A program made the translations under genes and the position numbers. This document shows positions 52,753 to 63,860 of a DNA stretch of 64,000 nucleotides, one piece after another. The stretch comes from Ephemerocybe angulata. Its lineage: Eukaryota > Basidiomycota > Agaricomycetes > Agaricales > Psathyrellaceae. Location: positions 558,001 through 622,000 of the forward strand of contig JAACJK010000001.1 of NCBI GenBank assembly GCA_013368325.1. The letters are read 5' to 3'. Every line of letters begins with the position of its first letter. Position 1 is the stretch's first letter. The notes beneath the pieces are model-generated. The model was given only the letters and a program-made list of their open reading frames with translations, had not been told where the DNA came from and made no database searches.

Positions 52753-53145
52753 CGCATAATCAGTGGCAGACCTGGCCCCAGCTGGCTTCCCCGGGATGAC
52801 CATATGCTCCTGACCTAGCTAGGCAGTCTCCATGTGGCCAATTCCCACTGGGCTACCTGGGCCCTGGTGCCCTCTCCCACGGCTCCAATTTCCCAGATCC
52901 TGAGACCCTATAGCCAAATATGGCAGCCTATCACACAAAAATGATCCGGCCCTCAGATCTCGCCTGCCTTCGTCCGCACGACCGCTGCACGACCTCACCC
53001 GGCAATCAGCGGATCTACGGCCAATCAATAGACGGCCTAACACGCGGCTTGTGGCCACACCCGTCGGTCCTGACTTGCGCCCGGCAGGAAGAAGGACTCT
53101 GGATTTATGGACCCGGTCCTAGACTGGATAGCGTAGGGCATCATA

Positions 53146-53430
53146 CATGCCCTGCGCACCTAGTACGCAATCTCTAATATGGAGACTCACATGGATTTGG
53201 CTCCTCCGAGCCTCATCCGGAAACCGTACACCCGCCTCCAGCACCGGGATCGGAATGAATGGACCGTGGATTTGTTCACCTTGCTTTAAGGCTATAGCAG
53301 AGGCCATAATGCATACCCTGCGCACCTAGTATGCAACGTCCAATATTGAGAACTACATGAATTTGGCCAGCTATCTGTCCGAGAGCCTCATCCGGAAATC
53401 GTATGCCCGCCTCCAGCACTGAGATCTGAG
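53146..53430. repeat. Tandem imperfect duplication, about 168-bp period
   Basis: Two copies (53146 and 53314 onward) share CCCTGCGCACCTAGTA, GAGCCTCATCCGGAAA and CCCGCCTCCAGCAC. Noncoding. Confidence 0.65.
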
Positions 53431-53533
53431 ATCGAAATAGTCAGTACGAAATAAATGAATATACATAGTCTGTGCTACTCAAGAATAGAAAGTTACTTCC
53501 ACCCACATCCAACCTACGTCCTTGAGATCTTTA

Positions 53534-53667
53534 GACTTGCCAGTCACATATCATATAAGTTGTTCATGTCAACTGCGAAATCTGGAGCTCGAGCTCAACT
53601 TGCCAGTCACATCTCATACAAGTTGTTCACGCATGTCAACCGCGAAATCTGGAGCTCGAGCTCAACG
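53534..53667. repeat. Tandem duplication, about 65-bp period
   Basis: Two adjacent copies of a unit with CTTGCCAGTCACAT and GCGAAATCTGGAGCTCGAGC. The GAGCTCGAGCTC core is itself palindromic and recurs near 53792. Confidence 0.65.
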
Positions 53668-54590
53668 GATCTCCAAGGTGTGGCTCAAGTGCCAAGTCAA
53701 CCGAAACTGCATTTTCGGACCTGGTACATAACCCTGCTTTAGATTTGTGCCAGTTCTATCAGACCACAGATGCTCAACCTCACGTTCCCGAGCTCGAGCT
53801 CACCGGATTTCCATTTGAACCTGGTAAACCTAAACCAGTCCTCTGAGACCACCTCACATCCCGCTCATCCTTACTTACTGTTCCCCAACACCATGGTCAC
53901 AAAGAAGTGTTTAGATACCAGCTTGCAGCATATTCAACTTCAGTCGGTGGGATAATTACAGGTGAACTTGAGGTGAACGACAGTACGACTTACCACGTTC
54001 GAAACATATTGCCTCATCTCTCAGGTCCATGGGTCCTCATCCAGGATAGAAGCCCGTTACCTGATCACCTTTCAAACTTCACAAATCTGAGCCACAGCGA
54101 GATAAACGAGCGAACATTAAACAAATTTCGGAATGCCATTTCAACCGCCAGAAACTCTAAGCAATTCTGGCCTAACTACACTGGTACCCACTACCCAGGC
54201 CTTTTCCAATTCAACTCGACATCGACCCCAGGCCTGAGAGGGTGATTCAGTCCCATTCACCCATTCAGATGCTTGGCAAGAAAGGCAGGTCAACTATTTT
54301 GGAACCGATAGTACTATCGTACGGGTACTTGCCCTGGGTGAGCGGAGATGTGTAATTTAAAGGCATCCGTTCACCCAGCTTGTATCGCAATCCTTGGACA
54401 ATGCTTGGACAAACGGGATCCCGGATGAGTATGCTCTTTGCTGAAGGAAGATCTAGACTTACATGAGTCTAGCAAACCGTACAAGTGCATCCATACGAGT
54501 ACGTTTGTAAAGTAACTCCGGATGAAAGGCGAATGGTACGGACGAGGCGATCTTCCCCTCCCGTGCTGAATGAGAAAGGAAATAGTCCGT
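53668..54590. other. Gene-free stretch
   Basis: One 112-codon frame (53907-54245) has no recognisable feature. No RNA gene or transposon end identified. Confidence 0.3.
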
Positions 54591-55020
54591 ACGGATGAGC
54601 GACCTCGGGCGGAGAGAGAACGTCGGGTGAGTGACGGCGGATGAGCAACCTCGGACGACTGTACGGGCGGCTGCACGGATGAGCAACGGCGGATGAGCAA
54701 CCTCGGACGACTGTACGGGCGGCCGCACGGATGAGCGACGGCGGATGAGCGACGGCGGATGAGCGACGGCGGATGAGCGACGGTGGATGAGCAACCTCGG
54801 ACGACTGTACGGGCGGCCGCACGGATGAGCAAGGACGGACGAGCAACATCGGACGACTGTACGGGTCGTCGCACGGACGAGCGACGTCGGACGAAAAACT
54901 TTGGAGGACTTACTGTACGGGCGGCCGGGCGAGCGAGCTCGGATGAAGACTACGTCCGCACGGGTGAGCAAAATCAGATGAAGAGCAGGTCGTACCGGGC
55001 GAACAACATCGGACAGCAAC
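54591..55020. repeat. CG-rich minisatellite
   Basis: Degenerate tandem array of a 15-bp unit of type CGGATGAGCGACGG, interleaved with a longer unit GGACGACTGTACGGGCGGC. It is uneven in spacing and has no unique spacers. Long minus-strand frames across it are by-products of the periodicity. Confidence 0.8.
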
Positions 55021-55322
55021 CTAGGACGACATGCCTACGAGCAACAAGACCATTATAAGAGGCAATCGATGACCGAATAACATTAGTTTACATCCAGGAC
55101 AATGAGTAATCTAAATGCGACAAAACGAGCGGAAGGAAATGAGAACAGGACTTGAAAAATGAAGGTGTATGGGACGCGGGCCAAGGAAAGAAGATGAATG
55201 AGTGGAATTTGAATACAAGAATGCTTAGAACGCTCCTAACATGACGTCTTAAAAGTCCACGTTGCAACGTCAAGGCAGCCACCTCAAGACTAATATACGA
55301 AAGGTGAGAGTTTAGCATGTAC

Positions 55323-55809
55323 TTAGCTAGACAAAACGAGATTGCTCACCAATGCGAAAAGGCTCTGAGCCAGTCGTACCCTCTTACGCTGCAACAAGTG
55401 CACAATAACTCCATTTAACGCATTGAGAGAAACAGCGTAGTTGACCGTCGCGACGTAGAAGCACGTTTGGGCGTCGACAAGAAAGTAGATTGGCCATGTG
55501 AGGGGGTCGTTTCTTGTCCCGGGTGGCAACGCGCTGACGTAATCGGCCGAAATGGCGAGGAGAACGGACCAGGAGGACATGGAGGACCTGTAGAACGCAA
55601 ACGCTGCATTGAAGTCCTGCATGGCATCCACATAGTTGGCCTTGTTGGCGAGGAAGACCTCCCGGGTGTAATCAGCCAGGTTGCGATCGCTAAAGTCCTC
55701 AAGAAGTTCTCTGTGATACTAGAAGGCTCTATGTTACCTCTCACTTTCGTTGAGCCGAAGCCAAAGAAAAAGTACTCACCACCGACTCAGAAAATAGGGA
55801 AGAAGACAT
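55323..55809 (-). CDS. Small unknown protein, two exons
   Basis: Exon 55809..55780 ('MSSSLFSESV') joins in phase 0 to 55718..55323 through a 61-bp intron (GTGAGT...CTAG), giving 141 residues. The second exon reads 'YHRELLEDFSDRNLADYTRE', 'ANKANYVDAMQDFNAAFAFY', then moderately hydrophobic stretches 'SSWSVLLAISADYVSALPPG' and 'WPIYFLVDAQTCFYVATVNY'. I do not recognise it. The hydrophobic parts could be amphipathic helices or short membrane-associated segments. The 3' end may be extended by another intron near 55350. Neighbouring DNA is repetitive, so a decayed fragment cannot be excluded. Confidence 0.45.
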
Positions 55810-56038
55810 CGTGGTTGAAGTTGAGAAGTGAGCTGGCCCCTGGTCCCTGAAGAAAAGGTCTTATTCGCTATGCGTCGCCCATCACTGTCAGCGCGTTGTT
55901 GGAATCACAGAGCCTCATGAGACAAACCGGACCCTGCAGGGCCTTGCCCAATAAGTACTAAGCACTCCCCGTTCAGCACCCGAAGATGATTGGTGACCAG
56001 GCATTCGCTGTGATAGGAAGAGGTGTTATTCAAACGAA

Positions 56039-57058
56039 CTATTTAGTGCCCGATCCATTATCGCCAACCACCTCTGCGGAGCCTTCTGCAGTGCCTTCTG
56101 CAGTGCCTGAAATCTGCGTCGCCATATCCGCCACCCTTGCTTCCATGTACCGAGCTCGGGAAACAGCCTGCAGCACCTTCTGAAGGTTGTAACGCGTCCG
56201 AATCGCGTTACGATGATGGGTGATCAGACGAGACTTAATCCAATGAAGGTCCGACAGATGACTTTCCACGGCCCCACGACCCACGGAGATCGTGTCCAAG
56301 GAATGTAGCTCCCAGACTTTCTTCATGGCCAATGGAGCCGGGTCGTTGGATGGCTCCACCCCCAAGGCCCTCTCATCCTCCGTGATCTTCTTTTCGACAG
56401 CTTCGAGATTACCCTCCAGTTGTACACCAACCTCGACCGCGTGTTTCTGAAGGATCTCGAAGGCAGCCTGACCGCCGGGCGTGGTGCCGGAGAGCGGAAG
56501 CTCGAGACCTGCAGCCTTACCGGCCTTAGGAGTGGGCATGACCTCGTCAACGTCCATCACCTGGTCGACTTTGGGCGGCGCCGAGGGTTTGGCCACCTCG
56601 CCCTCTCCGGCTGGGGGAGACACATCTGAAAAAGCTCTATGCATTAGATACAGCCGGACGAAGGGGAACCTGAGCAAGACTTACCAGTGGGCTGTTCTGT
56701 GGACCTCTGGGATGCCAAAGTGTTGAAGATATCCTCGTCTTGTAGACTTTCCCAGGAATCCTCGACACACTCTACTGGCTCTATGTATTTAAAATGGATT
56801 TAAAAAGTTATCGGAGGAGACAAAGCGGTGCAGTACGCACCGACAGGCTCAGGCTTGGCTGACAGCCCAAACTGCCTCTTCGCAGCGGAGCAAGTTGATA
56901 CCTTGCGAAGGACTACGGGGCATAAACAAAATCAGGCCGAAGGGAAAGAAAGAGAAAGACTTGGACGCACACGATCGTCGCTTCGATTCCCGGGTTGTTA
57001 GAGGCGTGCAACCCTTTCCTTTACTGAGTCCCTTCCGAGCCTTCTTAAGCTTGAGCAT
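56039..57058 (-). CDS. Unknown, probably nuclear protein with acidic/coiled segments
   Basis: Best start is 57058 ('MLKLKKARKGLSKGKG', strongly basic). Reliable exons are 56780..56685 ('VECVEDSWESLQDEDIFNTL') and 56625..56039, joined in phase; the exon ending at 56841 ('CSAAKRQFGLSAKPEPV') links to them, but its 5' border is uncertain. The last exon has 'DVSPPAGEGEVAKPSAPPKV', 'AAFEILQKHAVEVGVQLEGN', 'SVGRGAVESHLSDLHWIKSR' and an Ala/Glu-rich tail with two 'GTAEG'-type repeats. No known domain. It is divergent from the gene at 57278 across only 219 bp, so co-expression is likely. Confidence 0.55.
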
Positions 57059-57277
57059 TCTAGCAGAAGAGAATCGACAACGTTGAGAAAAGAGAGCCGG
57101 ACGGAACGGAAATCTCCTCCAACATTTCGATCGCTTAAAATTCCGACCGAACGCGCCCATGTGGCAAGTGATCGAGCCAATCGACACGCCCGCTGTGATG
57201 TTCGGAGTCCGCCATCCAAGAACAACCACACATAGTTGGCCTCCCTCACCCGACAAACCGAAACAATCAAAGCGAGA
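57059..57277. promoter_or_regulatory. Bidirectional promoter between two unknown genes
   Basis: 219 bp between opposite start codons; no TATA box seen. A shared promoter is inferred from the spacing. Confidence 0.4.
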
Positions 57278-60200
57278 ATGTCCGCCCCTCAGTCCCTTCA
57301 ACACACCCAGGATATCCTTGAAGAGGTCGAGGAACTGCTTGCCGATGCTCCAACCTGGGATGAGTCGTTCGATCTGGTGCAGCTGCGAAGAGAACTGACG
57401 GCGAGGACTGTGGGTGTGTGGATTTGAGTCGAGCTTACGGAACCTGACATTGCTCCTCAGATCACACTAACCTTGGCCTTTAAGGCCTATGGAAAGGACC
57501 AGTTTAAATGGTCTAAAGCCTTCGTCGCATGGGTGCAGTTGTTCCAAGAACACCCCGAGTACCGGAGAGACCCCAAAGCTGCTTTGGACCTTTCTCCGTT
57601 CCAAAAACCCCCCTTTCAACCCCCTGCCGAAGGTGTCGCGGACGAAGAGGAACGTGGGGAGGGAGGGCCGGAAGATGCTCCTGCACGGGCCCCTTCTTCC
57701 TCATCTGGTGCAGAGAACGCAGGTGAAGTGAAGATGGAGGAAGGAACTGGGAGGAAGGACGCGTCGAAGAACGGCCGTGGAGATAACGCGCAGGTGAAGG
57801 AAGGAATGGGGAGGAAGGATGTGACGAATAACGGCCGAGCGGGGGGTCGAGATAACCGGGACATGAAGCAAGGAACAGGGAGGAAGGGCGGAGTGACAAA
57901 GGTCTGCGTGGAAGGTCAGGATGACGGAGAGAGGGCAGTTAGAAGTGGCGGTCATGAGCCGTCTGCGCAAGAGAGCGACTCAGATGAGTCGGTCCGACTG
58001 TATCGCTGGAATTCACCCGGCAAGTCCAAAGTGTCGAAGCGCGCTCGACTCTCGAGGGAACCCAGTGTCACCAATGTGGATGAGTGGGACGTCGACCAGT
58101 GGGTCGAGGAGGAGGAAAGAAAGGCGAATCGTCCCGCGAAGCCGTCCGCCCAGAAGACAGGCAAGCGGAAGCCGACTCCAAAGGAAGAAGAGTCAAACGA
58201 CGACGCGACTGAACAGCCCAATCCCAAGAAACGCGTCAAGTCCCACCACCCTAGTCCCGCTCCCCACCCCGAGGCCTGAGCTTCGGTTTCACCTAACGAC
58301 GGGACCTTCTACATCCCGGGATGCGAGAAGTGTCTGAAAGCGCAGAAACCTTGCAAGATCAAGAGGCTCGGGAACGCTTGCGAGCACTGCGCACATTTAA
58401 AGGGTCGCTGTACCCGATCGACTGGGGCTAGGAAGGATCCAGAGCAAGAGGTGAAGGTCGAAGAGGACCAGCCGCTCGAGGTTCCATCTGGTGGCTCAAA
58501 ACGAAACGGTGCCCCGACTTCATCTAAGCCCAGCCTTGGTTCGCCTTTCCATGCGAGTATCGTTCCACCGAAGGCGAGTGCTGGGGAGACCAAGAAGAGA
58601 AAGGGCAAAAAGGTGAAATCTCTACCCAGAGTTGAGTCTGAGGACGAGGTGCGTCCTCTCGTTTATGTGCTTCGTCCCAAACTAACATGGGAACAGGATC
58701 AACCAAACGTTCCCAACCCCAAAGGGGACGGACGAGCCACGGCCGGGTCGTTGAGAAGCGATCCGAAGTCCGCCCGAACGTCCGAACTGACAGTAAGGCT
58801 TTCATCAACTTCCATCACAGCATCTGCTAATGCTCTGTAACCCCCCAGATACCCAACGTTGTCAATGAAGTGGGCACCGCTGGCCGGTCAAACCACTCTG
58901 CATCGACCGTTGGAACGTCAAACTGTGTACCTCCGGCACACGATGGAGAGATCTCTAAATCCGTCCGACCTGAAATTGCTTTCCTCAAGGGAAAGGCTCG
59001 CGATTTCGACTCCAGGATCAACGAGATTGCTGGAATGCGAGATGATGTTCTTGGCCTACAAGGCACCGGTTCGTCCCTCTCCTTCGCGCGCTGGGCTCTT
59101 GATTCTGACACGCAGATAGTGAACGCAATGGGAAAGGTTCTAACCTCCACTGAACGGCTGTCTGCGAAAATGGACCGGCGGATAACAAACTTGGAGGACA
59201 AGAGGATAGAGAAGATAGAGGACAGCGTCGCAGACGCCATCAAGCGGAGGATAGACAAGATGGAAGAGGGGCTGGTGGAGCAGCTACTGGGGAGACTGGG
59301 AACGAGGATGGAGGAGATGGGAAACTCGATTGCTGACCGCCTCCTCAACAAGGTGGGAACGCGGATGGAGGAGCTCGCAGAGATCATGGAAGAAAGGCTG
59401 AAACGAAACATGGGGGAGTTGGGAGCGTCGTTGGGCGAGCGATCTGATGACAGACTGGAGGAGATAGGATTGGGCCTGAGGGACATCGACACCAAGCTAT
59501 CAGAGATCGGGCCGTCGGTTGAGCAAACCCCCTTGAATGGCGCAACCGCGCAATGGGAGTGATGGTGGAGAAGCATCTCAAGGACCTGAAGAACGTGGAG
59601 CGGACGCAGTCGGACGAGAAAACGGCAAGCATTACAGAGGGCCTTGCAGTCGCCGTTAAGGAAGCGGTGGGCTTTGGGATGGAGGCGTTCGACAAGTCGG
59701 TGAAGACAACGATAGAAACCTCTATGATGGATATTGCCCAGCAGCTCACCGACGACTATGGCTTGAAGGCGCGCAACTGGATCCTGCACCAGACAGGCAC
59801 CATCTCTCGAGAGTTAGAACGTCTACTCCAGGGATATTTCGGTGATCAGCCAGAGGGCGGACTCCTTTCACAGCAACTTGGACTCGTTGGTGAAGCCCTA
59901 GACGATGTTAGGCGTGTCGACCAGTCTCTCGAAACGCAGGTGTCCGGTGTCATGACAGGGGTTCAGGGCTTTCTCACAGACCTCCGAGGTATCCAGGGGA
60001 TCTTGACGTCCGTCAGGGACATCTCCCAGCAGCGAGAGACGATCACCAGCTCTACAACCAGTTCCGATGTCGCTGGCATCCGAACGGACGTCACTAAGCT
60101 GCTGTCGTCAAGACACTTTTCTCGGCGATAGGCTTGGTTGAAATCGAACCAGGTCGCTACATTTTCATCAAGGCACCAGCTCCTCCATATCCCACATGGG

Positions 60201-61039
60201 AGGAGTATTACGATGCGTTGGATGCTGACCTCCTGAAAGGACAAATGGACCTTGCGGACCTCCTTGACGGGGAAGCGGTACGTGCATTCTCCGCTTCCCA
60301 CCAAATGCCGCTCCCGCTGAACGCTGCCTTTAACCAGATTGGGGCGATGTTGGAAGGCCCGGTCAACACCCCGGCCATTCCTTTGCCAGAAGCTCAAATT
60401 CAAGTGGCCAACACCCCGGCTATTCCCCTGCAAGAAGGTCAAACTCAAGTGGCGGACACCCCGGTGACTCCTATTCTTTCGGGGCGAGGTCAAATACCAG
60501 AATCAGTAAGTACCTTATCCTTCTGAAAAGTGACAGTTAACCTAACAAGGATCAAGGGCCTCGCCGACTGTGGTGCCGGCGAGGCGTTAAGTCAACACGC
60601 CCAACATGAGACTCCGGCCGGTCCTATTCTTTCGGGGCGAGGTCAAATACCAGAATCAGTAAGTATCTTATCCTTCTGAAAAGTAACAGTTAACCTAACA
60701 AGGACCAAGGGCCTTGCCGACCGTGGTGCGGGCGAGGCATTAAGTCAATCCGTACACGCCCAACATGAGACTCCGGCCGGACTTGACTTGTCCAGCAAGG
60801 GGTGCTCTAAGGTGGGCTCTGATACCTGGTCGGCCGGGGCCACCAACGGAGACTACTCTGTCAGCTTTATGTCTGCTCCAGGCGAGGATCGTTCGATCAG
60901 CTCCGCCCTCAATCGCAGAAGGATCGAGCATGGGAGTGACCATGCAATGGAAGCCCGGGAGACGGAGGGTGCACCTGCGTCCACTCCCCCCCAAGATAGC
61001 CCTTTCGGTTCCCCACTAACACCCCTTCCCCTTCTGTAG
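57278..61039 (+). CDS. Long unknown protein: basic N-part, Zn2Cys6-like cluster, coiled coils; frame interrupted
   Basis: Segments appear to belong to one gene. 57278..57409 plus 57461..58279 gives 316 residues ('ILEEVEELLADAPTWDESFD', 'KWSKAFVAWVQLFQEHPEYR', then a Lys/Glu/Gly-rich tail with repeated 'GRKD'). After an in-frame TGA (58277) the same frame continues with a CX2CX6CX8CX2CX6C cluster near 58325-58413 ('CEKCLKAQKPC', 'CEHCAHLKGRC'), the fungal Zn2Cys6 spacing. Introns 58649..58696 and 58793..58848 lead into a long charged coiled coil ('ERLSAKMDRRITNLEDKRIE', repeated 'GTRMEE') that changes frame at about 59560 and again at about 60120. The end is 'EIEPGRYIFIKAPAPPYPTW' and exons to 61039. 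Either a decaying gene or one with weak introns. Role unknown, possibly nuclear. Confidence 0.5.
60469..60780 (+). repeat. In-frame tandem exon-plus-intron duplication
   Basis: A 153-bp unit beginning TCCTATTCTTTCGGGGCGAG occurs at 60469 and 60622. Each unit carries one exon part, the donor GTAAGTA and an acceptor ending ACCAAG or ATCAAG. The encoded 34-residue module ('GLADCGAGEALSQ', 'ILSGRGQIPES') is kept in frame. Confidence 0.8.
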
Positions 61040-61325
61040 GCAGTGATGTATGTGAACTTGGGGCGAAAAATGCTTTTATCTTGGATGGGACGGCCTTGTG
61101 GTGCAAATAGGCGTTCCTTTCGGATGGCGTTTAAATACGGCCGTAGTACCGGTTCAGGTAACATCCCGGTGTTTAACGCCCTACGGAGGGATTAGCCGTA
61201 TTTAGCGCCTTCGTTATAAATGGTCAGGCGAAATACGTAAGCACCTATGTCGCAGGATCGTTGACTTGTTATCTCTGTCCTTCACCACCATCTTGCTACC
61301 TTATTGAGCAACATCTGTGGCCCTC
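61040..61325. other. Intergenic spacer
   Basis: Under 300 bp; holds a GTTTAACGCC...GGCG-like inverted pair near 61170-61210 and nothing else recognised. Confidence 0.3.
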
Positions 61326-62058
61326 ATGTACACACGCGAAGCCTTGGAAGTCACATCCAACTCGATCGAGGCGGCATGTGAGGTAGGCCATATCCGTCCT
61401 CCTTCTACGACGCAATATGAATGACCCTGGTTTCTTACAGGCTGGCCTCATCTCTGCAGTTAAATGTTGCGTATTCGGTGCTGAAACATCTGAGCCATTG
61501 ATCTTGTCTGTTGCCATCCATCCCGGCTACGAGGCTATCACCCGAAGTATCGACCTTGCTGTCGATGCGTATCTCGATCCCTCGGCCCTCCAAAGGGTGG
61601 GTCTCTGGCCAGTGGCTGATCACGGAATAGCTCTAAGACAATACCCACCTCGCTCCGACCGAGACATGATATACACCTGGTCAATCTTCCGTTCTGTGAG
61701 TGGTCAGATCACAATCGTCGCATTTGCAATGATGACCTTTTTGCCTAGGCCCCCATCACGCCTCCCCACCCTCGCAATCGACTGTATGACAGCCTGAAGG
61801 TCGAATTCTCAACCAAGTCGGTGTCTGGAAACATAGTAGTTGTCAAGAGCAATCGCAAAACAGGCCAAATCCTTGACGTGCTCGAGCGGGATTTACATCA
61901 TATCGAAAGCCTCCTGCAAAGGTATGAACTTCACAATTGTTGGAACGATATGTAGGACTGATGACGGCGGCCGCCCCAGTTATGTCGAAGGCACCGTGTG
62001 GCAGCCAATCAATCATTTTCCATTACTGCCCTTGGAGAGCCGAGGAGGGTGGGAATAA
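61326..62058 (+). CDS. Small unknown agaricomycete protein
   Basis: Exons 61326..61382, 61441..61695, 61749..61921, 61956..62058 sum to 195 residues; the last intron is only 34 bp (GTATGA...GTAG). Sequence features: 'MYTREALEVTSNSIEAACE', 'LILSVAIHPGYEAITRSIDL', 'YPPRSDRDMIYTWSIFRS', 'NRLYDSLKVEF', 'GNIVVVKSNRKTGQILDVLE' and 'LVTDDG'-like 'RTDDGGRPSYVEGTVWQPIN'. It resembles a family seen in many copies in mushroom genomes, but I cannot assign a function. No signal peptide or membrane helix. It ends 36 bp before the next gene on the same strand, and the pair may be co-expressed or co-inherited. Confidence 0.7.
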
Positions 62059-62094
62059 TTATATTTTACGCCTTGTATCTCTCCCCTCATCGCA

Positions 62095-63441
62095 ATGGAA
62101 GCCCCTTTCTCGATCCCCCTCCTTTTGAAAGTCGACCTGCTCCCGCATATAGTCTAGTGATCACCACGGGTCGCGCGACCCGCACGGGTTCGCGGGTTGT
62201 ACCCCGTGGGGTGCGGGTGCGGGTGGGCATTTCCCAACCCGTCCCCTACAAAACAAGCCCAAGAACGTCCAGATCGGACGAGAACTGGCCGAGATATGGC
62301 CCATTTATGTGCTAGGACATAAATGAACCATATCTCAACCAAATCTCGTCCGATTTGGCTGTTTTTGGGTTCGTTTTGGCGGGTAAACCCGCGGTTTTAC
62401 GGGTAGGGTTGGCTGGGGTGCGGGTGCGGGTTGCTGCGCCGTGACCCGGGGTCAACCCGTGGTGATCACTAATATAGTCTCCTACCTTGCATGGCGCGAT
62501 CTAGTTTCTCTGGCAAGAGGACCTGCTCCCACAGCCAAGGTTTGCAAGAAGGAGATTCGACTGCGAATTTCTGAATCGTTGGATCCGTTCATTCCGAGGG
62601 ACCAACAACGCGCCTTCTTCAGGGCTTTAGAGGACTCTCGAGGGGCGATCATAGGCTCAGTCGTCAGGCAGGTATGGCATTTTGCACTAGCATATCTGGA
62701 ATCGGCTCGTTCAACTAACTTTATCAAGTTGCTGCTCTCCCAATCCTCCGTTCAAGTCCCGGCCCCATTCGACCTCAACATCGCGGTCTCCCGTGACCTC
62801 GACGATCCGATGCATACCTTCCTTACCATGATAGGCTACACCTCAAGCGTGGGCATTGTCTCGCGATACAAGAATACAGGCACGGCAACGCGGGTGGAGA
62901 AGTTCGAGAGAAGACTTGGCGACGCGGTGAGTTCTGTCTTCACTCACCTTTATCGCGCTAATCGGAGGCGCAGATCACTCGTGTGTCTGTAATCGAGAGT
63001 ACGGGTGGTGCGATGGCTGTCGTGCTAGGCACGCCTCACACCGCCCAGATGTGCGCCATCACTCCTCGTACCATCGGATCTTTCTATCCCAGGCTCCTAG
63101 CTTCCAACGAAAGTTTGCAGGTCGAGAGCTACGGCCGATCCCCTGGAATTGGCGACCGTCATCCCACCTTCACCATTACCGGGGATAACAGTCACTGGAC
63201 TCGAGACTGTGGTGTCCATTGTCCGGCCGTATGGAGGAAGACTTATGACGATCCAGGTTTGGCGGTGGAAGAGTGGTCAAGCGACAATCCCCCATATCAG
63301 GGATACTCGGGTCCCGATCCCAGTAAGTGGAATCTGTGGAGATCAGACTTACTTCGGTGGAGGATGTCTCGAAGGTGTAGAAACCCTCACTGCCCCAACA
63401 TGACGAAGTTTGAGGCGCGCAAGCAATATTTAGAAATTTAG
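62095..63441 (+). pseudogene. F-box-like/unknown agaricomycete gene split by a MITE
   Basis: Starts at ATG 62095 ('MEAPFSIPLLLKVDLLPHIV'). The frame breaks at 62155, where a 317-bp element with an 8-bp target repeat is inserted, and resumes at 62480 with 'SYLAWRDLVSL'. Reading through only one target copy gives an uninterrupted F-box-like helix ('DLLPHIVSYLAWRDLVSLA'). The rest: 'AKVCKKEIRLRISESLDPFI', 'RALEDSRGAIIGSVVRQVWH', intron 62927..62973, then 'SVIESTGGAMAVVLGTPHTA', 'ITPRTIGSFYPRLLASNESL' and 'CPAVWRKTYDD' to stop 63441. The insertion (325 bp with the duplication) shifts the frame and brings stops, so the allele is probably null unless the element is spliced out. Confidence 0.78.
62155..62471. 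mobile_element. hAT-type foldback MITE
   Basis: 317 bp with perfect 17-bp terminal inverted repeats TAGTGATCACCACGGGT. Perfect 8-bp target duplication ATATAGTC at 62147-62154 and 62472-62479. The centre folds into a second long hairpin (arms around CGGACGAGA/TCTCGTCCG and CATTTATGT/ACATAAATG), so nearly the whole element can form a stem. No coding capacity. Target length and TA(G)-type end fit the hAT superfamily. Confidence 0.88.
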
Positions 63442-63479
63442 ATTGATCATTGTACTAATCATCATCATCGTACTAATCC

Positions 63480-63860
63480 TGTAATTTACGCGCCCAACGG
63501 TCGTGCCTCAGACGGGCGTCTATCGTCACTGCGAATCGGCCGAGGACTCGGCCGGACGCACAGCATGATCATACTGGGGAAGCAAGACTGGGGGTCGGCC
63601 GTTACCCTGACGGTACGCTAAGACACGGCCGTATCATCACTTCTGTAATTTACGCGCCCAACGCTTGTGCCTGTGACGGGCGTCTACGGCCGGATGAACC
63701 GCACGATCGTTACTGGGAAGCAAGGTCGGCCGTTTCCACGGCCGTATAAACCGTACGACCGACGTGTACCACCGTCGTATGCGCCCAACCCGGTCGTGCC
63801 TCAGACGGGCATGCCTCAGACGGGCGTCTACGGCCGGATGAACCGCGGACGGTGACAGGG
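63480..63860. repeat. CG-rich dispersed/tandem repeat units at window end
   Basis: Three degenerate units start with GCGCCCAAC near 63490, 63653 and 63781. They share TCGTGCCTCAGACGGGCGTC, TACGGCCGGATGAACCGC and ACTGGG(A)AAGCAAG. No coding support. Confidence 0.7.

Noticed and set aside
54371..55019. Several long minus-strand open frames rich in Arg/Ser/Pro
   Set aside because: They are produced by the minisatellite period being a multiple of three; no start context, introns or family features.
54591..55020. CRISPR-like array
   Set aside because: Units are contiguous and degenerate without unique spacers; the genome is eukaryotic.
57513..57970. Minus-strand Ser/Pro/Leu-rich frames
   Set aside because: Shadows of a repetitive Lys/Glu/Gly-rich coding region on the plus strand.
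62154..62342. Minus-strand small gene
   Set aside because: Lies entirely within the foldback MITE and reads its inverted repeat.
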